From: Halapricum hydrolyticum
GTDB lineage: Archaea; Halobacteriota; Halobacteria; Halobacteriales; Haloarculaceae
Assembly: GCF_025517535.1 (NCBI RefSeq)
Contig: NZ_JAOPKC010000009.1
Location: forward strand, 41,532-105,531
Reading direction: 5' to 3'
DNA length: 64,000 nucleotides
The position numbers were made by a program, and so were the translations under genes. The notes below the pieces were generated by a model. It was not told where the DNA came from. It saw only the letters and a program-made list of their open reading frames with translations, and did no database searches. Positions 42,786 through 50,033 of the stretch are shown here, piece by piece. Position 1 is the first letter of the stretch. The number at the start of each line of letters is the position of its first letter.

Positions 42786-42842
42786 ACCTGCATCTGTCGG
42801 GGCTCGCAGAAAGACGTGACGTTCACGGCCGAGCGGACGGGT

Positions 42843-42912
42843 TCATACGGACTATTGTACCGATTTACCGCTCCGACCGCCCCGCAGTCGATGTGGAAGG
42901 GACGTACAGTGA
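42843..42912 (-). repeat. Conserved post-stop element, copy 2 (tnpB 3' flank, candidate right end / omega-RNA)
   Basis: Starts 2 nt after the tnpB stop and runs toward rqcH. It matches 2750-2821 over nearly its full length and 63412-63474 over the half with the ACCGATTTACCGCTC core. The hairpin is weaker here because the GGCGGTC arm is eroded. In IS200/IS605 elements the region past tnpB forms the right end and the scaffold of the guide RNA, so the sequence beyond about 42845 would be the guide. The boundary is an estimate. Confidence 0.6.
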
Positions 42913-42913
42913 A

Positions 42914-44227
42914 CTACCCCACCCTGCTCGCGCTGACGTCTTCTCGCGGGCTTTGCCCGCTCGAATGGTCCGAGGCGCTTTGCGCCTCGCTACGCTCGCT
43001 GAGGGTGGGGCTTCCTGCTTCCACGACGCGCTTTGCAGGAACAACCGCAGTCCCCGCAGGGAGCGCAGTCTCCACAGGCGTGCCTTCGGTGTGACCCACT
43101 CCTAGGTCGGTAAGTCCGCGAGAAAGAATGTTCCACGCTGCGTTTGCGTCTCTGTCGGCCTCGAAGCCACAGGCCGGACAGGAGTGCTCACGCACCCACA
43201 GCGGCTTGTCGGTTTCGACGCCACACTGAGCGCACTCTTTGGTGGTGCCTTCGGGTTTAACTTCCACGAAGTGCGTCCTTTCCCGCTCGCACTTCGTTTC
43301 GAGCACATCGGTGAAGGTATTCCATGCTGCCGAGGCCGTGTTGCGGCTGTTACGCGGCGATTCCAGCATCCCTTTCACGTCGAGGTTTTCGACCGCCACC
43401 AGTTCGTACTCCCGAGCGTAGTAGTTCGAGAGTTTGTGCAGGAAATCACGCCGCTTGCGCTTGATATCGAGATGGCACGCAGCGACACGCCGACGTTGGT
43501 TCTCCCAGTTGTTCGACTCGTACTCTTTGCGTGAGAGTTTCCGCTGCTCCCGTTCAAGCCTGTCGCGTTCTTCCGAGAGGTCGAGTGACTCGACTGCTGT
43601 GCCGTCTGTATCGTGGGCATACTTCAGAATCCCCACGTCAATACCGACCATCTCGTCAGTGTCAATATCCTCCAGTGATGGCTTGGCTGGCGGTTCTGTG
43701 TCCATCTCGATGCCGAAGATAGCGAACCACTCGCCGGTTTTCTCTTTTTTGAGCGTGACTTGTTTGACTGTGGCGTCCTCGGGCAGTGGTCGGTGGAGTT
43801 GGATGGGAATGTCTGCGAGTTTCGACAGCGACAACACGGTCTGACCACTCTTCTTGTCGAGTTCGAAGCCAGACTGGTTGTAGGTGAAACTGCGGAACTC
43901 CCGAGGTGATTGCCACCGAAGTTCACCAACCTTGTAGCCCTGTTCTTTGAGCTTCCCGAGTGCGTTGATGTTTTTCGCAATCCGCATGACTGTGGGCTGG
44001 AGAACCTTCGAGTACACGTCGGTGAGTGCGTCCCACCAGTCTTTGAGGGCGGGAAGCTCGTCACGGATTGTCCGCACACGCTGTTTGACGGTGCCCTCAT
44101 CTTCGGGAATCTGGTTGAAGCGGTACAGGGCGTGGTTGTAGAGTTGTCTACAGGTATCGCGGTGGTAGTCCAGCGTCTCACGCTGGCTTTCGGTCGGCTT
44201 GAGGCGATACCTGTAGTTGTAGTTCAT
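42914..44227 (-). CDS. tnpB: TnpB, RNA-guided nuclease of an IS200/IS605 (IS1341-type) element
   Basis: A 437-residue TnpB, ancestor-type of Cas12. The RuvC catalytic triad appears intact: D197 (VGIDVGIL), E280 (VAVENLDVKG) and D360 (DRDANAAWNIL); the zinc finger is C332, C335, C350 and C353. It cleaves DNA next to a TAM using a right-end-derived RNA and promotes transposon retention. No tnpA is present, so mobility would depend on a TnpA elsewhere. The last 60 residues (after ILSRGLTDLGVG) are low-complexity, because the coding end overlaps a strongly structured sequence (42917-43010), probably part of the guide-RNA scaffold. A 43-residue gene precedes it by 3 nt. Confidence 0.93.
   Translation of the reverse strand: MNYNYRYRLKPTESQRETLDYHRDTCRQLYNHALYRFNQIPEDEGTVKQRVRTIRDELPALKDWWDALTDVYSKVLQPTVMRIAKNINALGKLKEQGYKVGELRWQSPREFRSFTYNQSGFELDKKSGQTVLSLSKLADIPIQLHRPLPEDATVKQVTLKKEKTGEWFAIFGIEMDTEPPAKPSLEDIDTDEMVGIDVGILKYAHDTDGTAVESLDLSEERDRLEREQRKLSRKEYESNNWENQRRRVAACHLDIKRKRRDFLHKLSNYYAREYELVAVENLDVKGMLESPRNSRNTASAAWNTFTDVLETKCERERTHFVEVKPEGTTKECAQCGVETDKPLWVREHSCPACGFEADRDANAAWNILSRGLTDLGVGHTEGTPVETALPAGTAVVPAKRVVEAGSPTLSERSEAQSASDHSSGQSPREDVSASRVG
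42917..43010. repeat. Double-hairpin element G in the tnpB 3' coding end
   Basis: CCCCACCCT (42917-42925) pairs with AGGGTGGGG (43002-43010), enclosing two hairpins with TTT loops, GCGGGC/GCCCGC (42946-42960) and GAGGCGC/GCGCCTC (42972-42988). The architecture matches the elements at 44439-44658 and elsewhere, although stem sequences differ. It lies within the last codons of tnpB and may be the omega-RNA scaffold. Confidence 0.6.
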
Positions 44228-44230
44228 GGG

Positions 44231-44362
44231 CTATGAGTCGCGTTCTTCGATAAGTTCATCCAGTTGTTCTTGGACGAACGAGGAGAGATTCAGGTGGTTC
44301 TCCTGAATCCATTCTTCTTGGTCTTCTCGGATGGTGATTGTCTTCCGTTTCACCGTATGCAT
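44231..44362 (-). CDS. Small ribbon-helix-helix-like protein upstream of tnpB
   Basis: A 43-residue protein: a basic strand KRKTITIREDQEEWIQEN followed by helices LNLSSFVQEQLDELIEER, the pattern of a CopG/Arc-type ribbon-helix-helix DNA-binding protein. The stop is 3 nt before the tnpB start, so the two are co-transcribed. Small RHH genes in front of tnpB are common in haloarchaea; a role in tnpB autoregulation is likely but inferred. The ATG at 44360-44362 is chosen because it begins the conserved strand. Confidence 0.75.
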   Translation of the reverse strand: MHTVKRKTITIREDQEEWIQENHLNLSSFVQEQLDELIEERDS

Positions 44363-44438
44363 ACTATACGTTTGATGCTTAATATATGCTTGGATTGCGT
44401 GGGCCTGCAACAATCACGGTGTCTGAAAAACGAAGACG

Positions 44439-44499
44439 GCGTTGACGAATCGCGGAGCGATTCGTTCGCACACCAGAAATCTTCGATTTCTGGGGACGC
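44439..44499. repeat. Double-hairpin element A
   Basis: The outer GCGT/ACGC pair encloses two 9-bp perfect hairpins: 44445-44465 (loop GGA) and 44473-44493 (loop TTC), joined by TCGCACA. The 340-nt gap between the RHH gene and the MBL gene holds three such units (A, B, C) plus a single hairpin GTCCGC-TTGC-GCGGAC at 44581-44596. Confidence 0.8.
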
Positions 44500-44516
44500 T
44501 GTATCCCCTCCCTACT

Positions 44517-44575
44517 GCGTCCTCAGAACGCGAAGCGTTCTGATGTGCGAACGAGAGCTTCGCTCTCGTTAACGC
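44517..44575. repeat. Double-hairpin element B (inverted relative to A)
   Basis: Hairpins are 44524-44542 (8 bp, loop GAA) and 44550-44570 (9 bp, loop TTC), joined by ATGTGCG, which is nearly the reverse complement of the linker in A. Read on the other strand, B aligns with A at the outer pair (GCGTT...GGACGC), linker (CGCACA) and hairpin bases, while the stems themselves differ. Confidence 0.8.
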
Positions 44576-44602
44576 TCCTTGTCCGCTTGCGCGGACTGCG
44601 GT

Positions 44603-44658
44603 GTCGTCCGAAAATCTTCGATTTTCGGGATCACGAGAATCGAAGATTCTCGAACGAC
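44603..44658. repeat. Double-hairpin element C
   Basis: The outer GTCGT/ACGAC pair encloses hairpins 44608-44628 (9 bp, loop TTC) and 44634-44652 (8 bp, loop GAA), with linker GATCA. The outer and linker bases (GTCGTCCGA, GATCACGAGA, TCTCGAACGAC) match element E on its reverse strand. Confidence 0.8.
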
Positions 44659-44702
44659 TCCTTGAGGGAGGGGGCTTAGCGCCTGCTATCAGCTAATCCG
44701 TA

Positions 44703-45389
44703 TCACAGCCGATCGAGCAGCTCACGATAGACCTGCCTCGCGTCGGTCGTGATCGGGGCTCCGTGTCCTACTCCGAGCACCTCGAACGGCGGTGCCCGGG
44801 ACCAGAACTCGGCGATACTCTCCCTGAGCTCGTTCATATCGTAGCTGTCCAGCCAGACCGGAGGCCTGAGACGACCACCGCGCTCCCAGACGAGATCACC
44901 CACGAACGCCGCACCGTCGTTGTGGACGTACGCGACGTGTCCGGGGTTGTGGCCCGGCGTGTCGAACGCGGTGAAGTTGCCGATCCGCTCGCCGTCCCTG
45001 ACAGGGCGAACGTCGTCGGCAGCGATCGGAAAGAACAGCCGGACGACTCGATGAAACAGGCCCTTGTGGTGCAGCAGCGGCGGATCGAACGCGCCGGTCG
45101 AGAGGTCGTAATCGCGACGGCCGATGTAAACCTGGCCGTCGAACGAGGGCGCGAGTCGACCCAGCCCTGTCGTGTGATCGAGATCGTAGTGGGTGAGCAA
45201 GACGCGATCGATGTCGGACGGTTCGTACCCTGCGTCGGCGAGTTCCGACTGCAGTGACGGACAGTTGATCCACAGCCCGGTGTCGATCAGCGTGACCGTC
45301 CCGTCGTCGATCAGATAGCTGTTCGTGTTCACCGGCCGAACGAGCCCGACGTCCAGAAACCACACGCCAGGCTGGAGTTGCTCGGCCAT
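44703..45389 (-). CDS. MBL-fold metallohydrolase
   Basis: A 228-residue metallo-beta-lactamase fold hydrolase. THYDLDHTTGLG gives the HxHxDH-type metal site with Tyr between (H-Y-D-L-D-H), then TPGHNPGHVAYV and the late GHGAPI histidine. The N-terminus (VWFLDVGLVRPVNTNSYLI) fits glyoxalase II-like or lactonase-like members. The substrate is not predictable. It lies 66 nt after the mch end on the same strand. Confidence 0.85.
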   Translation of the reverse strand: MAEQLQPGVWFLDVGLVRPVNTNSYLIDDGTVTLIDTGLWINCPSLQSELADAGYEPSDIDRVLLTHYDLDHTTGLGRLAPSFDGQVYIGRRDYDLSTGAFDPPLLHHKGLFHRVVRLFFPIAADDVRPVRDGERIGNFTAFDTPGHNPGHVAYVHNDGAAFVGDLVWERGGRLRPPVWLDSYDMNELRESIAEFWSRAPPFEVLGVGHGAPITTDARQVYRELLDRL

Positions 45390-45455
45390 AGGCGAAGTTC
45401 GACCCGCCCGGACAAATACCTCCCGACGTCGACACTCGGCAGTTGTCGGGAGCGA

Positions 45456-46388
45456 CTACAGATCGAAACTCGCGGCGAGCAGGTCCTCGCGTTGCTGCCC
45501 GTAGACGTGGGTGTCGCCGCCGACGACGTCGACCGTCACCTGCGCGGGCGCGAACAGCTCCGTCGAGAGGTCTTCGAACGCCCAGTCGACCGACTCGAAG
45601 ATCGTCTCGAACGGCTCTCCGTACGCGTCGGAGGCGGTCGAAACCACTTCGTCGAATCGATCGAACGACTCCGAGACGACCAGATGAACCTGTCCGCCGT
45701 AGGCGAGTGCGTCGGTCGTTCGGGCCATCGCAGTTGCCTCCTCGTCCGCGACCGGTGCGATCGGAGCCGACGCCGACGCCGAGAGCACGTCGAGCGGATC
45801 GTATCCCAGCTCCGACAGGCGAAACACAGCCAGTTCGGCCGCTCTGGCGGCCGAGGTGACGCTCCCCGTCAGACTCGCGGTCGCGTACGTCGGCAGGAAC
45901 ACGCCGCTCTCGGGGACGCCGGTGCGATCCGCGACCTCCGAGACGACCGCCTCGTCGGGCAGCGTCTCGGTTTCCAGGGCCAACACCGCGAACTCGAAGT
46001 CGTCCTGGTAGCCGAGTCGGTCGAACGCTGCCTCTTCGGCGACCAGCGCGCGGGCCGGACCACTACCCAATCCCTCGAAGTCCCCGACGCTGAGTTCCCA
46101 GCCGGCCTTCTGTGAGCCCAGCAGCGCGAGCCCGGGGTAGTCCGTCGAGAGTTCGACGTGCGTCCGGGGCGCCCCCTCGATCTCGCGAAGCGTCGTGTCG
46201 AGCGTCGCCAGCCCGGCGGTCTGGATCTCCGCGAGCATCAGCCCGGCTTCGATCCCGCCGGGAACGTGCACGCCAAAGTCGAGTACTGTCGCATCCGAAT
46301 CGAGCTGCTGAACGGCGATCGCGAGTTCGTCGGCGAAGTCGATAGCTTCGTCGACCAGCTCGGTCGCCATCCGATTGAGCGGATCCAT
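45456..46388 (-). CDS. mch: Methenyltetrahydromethanopterin cyclohydrolase
   Basis: A 310-residue Mch, an archaeal C1 enzyme interconverting methenyl-H4MPT and formyl-H4MPT; in haloarchaea, which use folates, it probably serves tetrahydrofolate-linked C1 metabolism. Markers are MDPLNRMATELVDEAIDFAD at the N-terminus, DFGVHVPGGIEAGLMLAEI, STDYPGLALLGSQKAGWEL and GVFLPTYATASLTGSV. The inner ATG at 46386-46388 is chosen; an ATG nine codons upstream (46415) is possible. Shortly upstream, and on the same strand, is a Bat-type regulator. Confidence 0.92.
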   Translation of the reverse strand: MDPLNRMATELVDEAIDFADELAIAVQQLDSDATVLDFGVHVPGGIEAGLMLAEIQTAGLATLDTTLREIEGAPRTHVELSTDYPGLALLGSQKAGWELSVGDFEGLGSGPARALVAEEAAFDRLGYQDDFEFAVLALETETLPDEAVVSEVADRTGVPESGVFLPTYATASLTGSVTSAARAAELAVFRLSELGYDPLDVLSASASAPIAPVADEEATAMARTTDALAYGGQVHLVVSESFDRFDEVVSTASDAYGEPFETIFESVDWAFEDLSTELFAPAQVTVDVVGGDTHVYGQQREDLLAASFDL

Positions 46389-46469
46389 GTTCGGTCGGTC
46401 GCCCGGGAGAGACATACGGCTTACCCTCCGCGCGTCGCCAGCGTCAGGAACGTCGTGGGTGCGTCGCCG

Positions 46470-47126
46470 TCACGGCTCGTCTTCGAGCTGTGAGATGGTG
46501 TTCGACACCAGTGTCGTGATACCGCGGCGAAGGCGTTCGGTCACGGCCTGATCGGAGATGTCGAACTCCACACCGAGTTCCTTCGTCGAGATGCCCCGTG
46601 GCAGCGAGTAGTACCCGTGCTCGACGGCGTGGGCCAGCGTTTCCCGCTGTGGCGATGTCAGCCCGTACCACGGTCCGGCGTCGGGTTTCGTCGGATTGTA
46701 TATCCGGTCGATCGTCACGTCCAGATTCTGCTCGAGGTAGAACTCCTGAAACTCCGACAGTGTCTCGTGTGAGGGAAACCGGAGTTCGAACCCCCAGCGA
46801 TCCGCGCTCCCGGCCGCCTCCAGGAGTACGATGTCGTCTTCCAGAATCGTCCTGAAGAGAGTGTCTTCCGATGGATCCCATTCGAGCGCGTACAGGGTCT
46901 CTCCATCGTGGGTATTGAGCGGACGAATGTCGGAAACTGTCGGGTGTTTGCGGACGCTCTGTACGAACTCGTCTCGAACATCGTGTCTGACGCGGACGAA
47001 CGGGGTAGGCCGTCCTCCCAGCGGCACCATCGTCTCGAGCGTGACCCGCCCGGGCCCTTCGATGCTGAGGATTCGTCCCAACTCGAACGCCTCGGACGGG
47101 ACCGTTAGCTCGACGATGACTGTCAT
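46470..47126 (-). CDS. Bat-type helix-turn-helix regulator
   Basis: A 218-residue haloarchaeal regulator with a bacterioopsin-activator-like N-terminal sensing module (VIVELTVPSEAFELGRILS) and a C-terminal HTH_10 domain, LTSPQRETLAHAVEHGYYSL then LGVEFDISDQAVTERLRRG. Dozens of paralogues exist per haloarchaeon; the target is unknown. The gene lies 81 nt before mch on the same strand and might control it. Confidence 0.85.
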   Translation of the reverse strand: MTVIVELTVPSEAFELGRILSIEGPGRVTLETMVPLGGRPTPFVRVRHDVRDEFVQSVRKHPTVSDIRPLNTHDGETLYALEWDPSEDTLFRTILEDDIVLLEAAGSADRWGFELRFPSHETLSEFQEFYLEQNLDVTIDRIYNPTKPDAGPWYGLTSPQRETLAHAVEHGYYSLPRGISTKELGVEFDISDQAVTERLRRGITTLVSNTISQLEDEP

Positions 47127-47311
47127 CGGATACTAGTCGTTTCACAGCCTAGTCGTTAAAGACTGTCTCGTTCTGCCAGCTGGTTGGCCGTTTCTGCTTG
47201 GTGTACCAGGCTTTCCGCCACTACTATCTGCCGTGGGTTCCTCTGTGCTGGTAGGCCTTCGGTGAGGGTGGCGCGAACCGCCACTACTCGGGTTGCGCCT
47301 GGAACAAACCT

Positions 47312-47506
47312 ATGACATCTAATCCGACATTTGACGGCGAGATCGAGAGTCCGGCCGACTTCGAGGCCGCTCTCCACTCCCTATTGGTCGCGGCTCTGGA
47401 GAACGGCGTCAATCCAGGTGGCTCGTGGGAATACCGCAGTGACGGGCTCCCGTCTGACTGGGAAGTCATAGTCACAGAACTCCGTTCTCGCGACAAGGGG
47501 CGATAA
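47312..47506 (+). CDS. Small conserved haloarchaeal-type protein, unknown function
   Basis: A 64-residue acidic protein: FDGEIESPADFEAALHSLLV, then AALENGVNPGGSWEYRS and DWEVIVTELRS. The pattern of one helix and short strands recalls the small output-domain-like proteins common in haloarchaea, but I cannot name the family firmly. It is divergent from the Bat-HTH gene and followed by a broken histidine kinase. Confidence 0.55.
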   Translation: MTSNPTFDGEIESPADFEAALHSLLVAALENGVNPGGSWEYRSDGLPSDWEVIVTELRSRDKGR

Positions 47507-47550
47507 AGGCCCTGATAGACAATTCATAACAGGAATTTTTTCTGTCGCTG

Positions 47551-47976
47551 ATGACCCCATATGGTGGGGCCCGAGAGCGCACAGCCGGGTTCGGAGCGAC
47601 CGGACGGTATCCCTCGGAGGTCATCGAGGGGATCAGATCACACGCCATCTTCGTGCTCGATCCGGATGGGATCGTTTCGGCGTGGTCCGCGTCCGCGCGA
47701 GCGCTCTACAGACGGGGCAGGCCGAGTGCCTCGGGGTCGTTCGGAAATCGAAGATTTCCGTGCTGACGAGACGCTTCGTGTCTCGAACCACTTGACCCCG
47801 AGGAGAGCCGCGGCCAGGTCTTCGACCACGGCGTCACGACCAGCGAGGACGGCAGCGGCTACGGACTCTCGATCGTCAGGACGATCGCCAACGCCCACGG
47901 CTGGGACGTCAGCGTGACCGAGAGCGACGACGGCGGGGCCCGGTTCACCGTCACGGGCATCGAGTTCGTCGACTGA
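47551..47976 (+). pseudogene. Internally deleted PAS histidine kinase
   Basis: The 5' part encodes a PAS-domain start (SHAIFVLDPDGIVSAWSASA) up to a frameshifted stop at 47766. The 3' part, in another frame, encodes the end of a HATPase domain: FDHGVTTSEDGSGYGLSIVR then TESDDGGARFTVTG and a stop at 47974-47976. About 300 or more residues (rest of PAS, HisKA, N and G1 boxes) are missing. Double-hairpin element D sits exactly at the junction (47729-47803), suggesting that the deletion and the element are connected. Confidence 0.85.
47729..47803. repeat. Double-hairpin element D at the kinase deletion junction
   Basis: A perfect 10-bp outer stem, CCTCGGGGTC (47729-47738) and GACCCCGAGG (47794-47803), encloses hairpins 47742-47760 (8 bp, loop GAA) and 47767-47785 (8 bp with one wobble, loop TTC). 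On the reverse strand it aligns with element E through the outer stem, the AGTGGTTCGAGA join and the linker. Confidence 0.85.
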
Positions 47977-48029
47977 TCGCGCCCGAAACCACCAGTGGTG
48001 TTTTGTTACTTCCGAGAGTGCGTGTGGGT

Positions 48030-49436
48030 ATGGCGGACGAATACCGAACTGAATCCGACAGCCTCGGCGAGATGCAGGTGCCGGCCGACGCCTACTGGGG
48101 GGCCCAGACCCAGCGCGCCGTCGAGAACTTCCCGATCAGCGACGCGCGCTTCGGGCGGCGCTTCGTGCGCGCGCTCGGGATCGTCAAGAAAGCCGCTGCG
48201 CAGGCCAACCGCGATCTGGGAACGATCCCGGAAGAGAAGGCCGACCCCATCATCGACGCCGCCGACGAGGTCATCGCCGGCGAGCACGACGACCAGTTCC
48301 CGGTCGATATCTTCCAGACGGGTAGCGGCACCTCGACGAACATGAACGCAAACGAGGTGATCGCCAACCGCGCGACCGAGATCTACGGCGGAGAGGTCGG
48401 CACGCGGGAGATCCACCCCAACGACCACGTCAACTTCGGGCAGTCGAGCAACGACGTGATCCCGACGGCGATGCACGTCGCCGCCCTGGAGGCCGTCGAG
48501 CGGGACGTCATTCCCGGGCTGGAGACGCTCCGCGAGGAACTGCAAGCCAAAGAGAAAGAGTTCGACGACGTGGTCAAAACCGGCCGAACCCACCTGCAGG
48601 ACGCGACGCCGGTCCGGCTGGGCCAGGAGTTCTCGGGCTACCGGGCGCAGGTCGAGAAGGGGATCGCTCGCGTCGAGGACTCGACCGATCGGCTCGCGGA
48701 ACTCGCGCTCGGCGGGACGGCCGTCGGGACCGGCCTGAACACCCATCCGGAGTTCCCGGAACTGGCCGCCGAGTACATCAGCGAGGGGTCACTGTTGCCC
48801 TTCCGCGAGGCCGACAACCACTTCGAGGCCCAGGCCGCCCACGACGCGATGAGCGAGGCCCACGGCGCGCTTCGGACGGTGACGGGTTCGCTACACAAGA
48901 TCGCAAACGACCTGCGGCTTTTGGCCTCGGGACCGCGAAACGGTCTCGGCGAGATCGATCAGCCCGAGAACCAGCCCGGCTCGTCGATCATGCCCGGGAA
49001 GATCAACCCGGTCGTCGCCGAGTCGGTCAACCAGGTCTACGCACAGGTCGTCGGCAACGACGCCGCGGTCTCGACGGGCGCGGCCAACGGGCAGATCGAT
49101 CTCAACCTCTACAAGCCGGTGATCGCGTACAACTTCCTGCAGTCGGCGCAACTGCTCGCGAACGTCTCCGGGACCTTCGCCACGAAGTTCGTCGCGAAGC
49201 TGGAGGCCGACCGCACGCACTGCGAGCAGCGCGTCCAGCAGTCGATGGCGCTGGCGACCGCCCTGAATCCCGCGATCGGCTACGACAAGGCCAGCAAGGT
49301 CGCCAAGCAGGCCCTCGCTGAGGACAAGACGATCCGCGAGGTCGTCCTCGAGGAGGGCTATCTCGACGAGGACGAGGTCGATGAGGTGCTCGATCCGGCG
49401 AAGATGACCGAGCCGGGAATCCTCGGCGACGACTAG
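48030..49436 (+). CDS. fumC: Fumarate hydratase, class II
   Basis: A 468-residue class II fumarase of the citric acid cycle. Conserved segments: VPADAYWGAQTQRAVENF, TGSGTSTNMNANEVIANR, GQSSNDVIPTAMHVAA, KTGRTHLQDATPVRLGQEF and the family signature GSSIMPGKINPVVAES. The ATG at 48030 (MADEYRTESDSLGEM) is preferred to the upstream in-frame start. The gene converges on the 49608-49877 gene, with a 29-bp tandem array between them. Confidence 0.95.
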   Translation: MADEYRTESDSLGEMQVPADAYWGAQTQRAVENFPISDARFGRRFVRALGIVKKAAAQANRDLGTIPEEKADPIIDAADEVIAGEHDDQFPVDIFQTGSGTSTNMNANEVIANRATEIYGGEVGTREIHPNDHVNFGQSSNDVIPTAMHVAALEAVERDVIPGLETLREELQAKEKEFDDVVKTGRTHLQDATPVRLGQEFSGYRAQVEKGIARVEDSTDRLAELALGGTAVGTGLNTHPEFPELAAEYISEGSLLPFREADNHFEAQAAHDAMSEAHGALRTVTGSLHKIANDLRLLASGPRNGLGEIDQPENQPGSSIMPGKINPVVAESVNQVYAQVVGNDAAVSTGAANGQIDLNLYKPVIAYNFLQSAQLLANVSGTFATKFVAKLEADRTHCEQRVQQSMALATALNPAIGYDKASKVAKQALAEDKTIREVVLEEGYLDEDEVDEVLDPAKMTEPGILGDD

Positions 49437-49486
49437 TCGTCCCGCGCGGCGGGGTAAACGCCGGGGGCAGATGTGCCCCAGTGCAG

Positions 49487-49630
49487 TATCGGCAGTCTCA
49501 GGGCCTAACGATCGGGAATCTTACGCCCACGCGGTAACGGTCAGCAGTCTCACGCCCACGCGGTAACGGTCAGCAGTCTCACGCCCACGCGGTAACGGTC
49601 AGCAATCTCACGCCCACGCGGCCGAGACGA
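49487..49630 (-). repeat. 29-bp tandem array across the end of a small membrane-protein gene
   Basis: Near-identical 29-bp units begin at 49523, 49552 and 49581 (core ACGCCCACGCGGTAACGGTC); the unit from 49610 diverges after the first 12 bases because it enters the gene, and a degenerate unit lies at 49494-49522. In the gene direction the repeated piece is the last codons, Ala-Trp-Ala and the TGA, so the array looks like serial duplication of the gene's own 3' end. Confidence 0.88.
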
Positions 49631-49877
49631 CGTCCAGAAGCCAGCGGAGAAGTGCTTCGGCAGTTTCTGAAAACCCCGGGATGAAATGCCAGACGAGAAT
49701 CGTCGTCAGTATGCCGGCAGGGATCCCCAACAGCACCCCATACACGATGTAATCGATCCGATCAGCTTCCAGGAGGAGGTCCTTGAATTCGCGCTTGTCA
49801 GTGACCTCCCGCTCTTTGACCCCTGGATCGTAACTCGACGTGCTTTCGTCTTCTTCAGGTGGGTCGTATGAGCTCAT
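49608..49877 (-). CDS. Small membrane protein, unknown function
   Basis: An 89-residue protein: a charged N-terminal half (SSYDPPEEDESTSSYDPG, then KEREVTDKREFKDLLLEADR) and a hydrophobic C-terminal half with two probable TM segments (IVYGVLLGIPAGILTTILVW and the end ALLRWLLDVVSAAWA). No family recognised. The ATG at 49875-49877 is chosen; the longer frame upstream lacks conservation-like text. It is divergent from gatE. Its 3' end is the source of a 29-bp tandem array. Confidence 0.6.
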   Translation of the reverse strand: MSSYDPPEEDESTSSYDPGVKEREVTDKREFKDLLLEADRIDYIVYGVLLGIPAGILTTILVWHFIPGFSETAEALLRWLLDVVSAAWA

Positions 49878-50033
49878 CTCACACGCTATCGACTGATTGT
49901 TGATTCTGAACTGACTTATAGTGGTAGTATGTATCAGGTTTCTGTTCACCCGCGGTAACGACGGCTGCGCAGGCAGCGTTGCGGCCACAGCGAGACGGTG
50001 TGCTTTTTGTTCGTGCCCTCCCAGCTACCGCCA

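Noticed and set aside
44363..44438. Left end of the tnpB element
   Set aside because: No terminal motif could be matched to a second copy, so the left boundary was not annotated.
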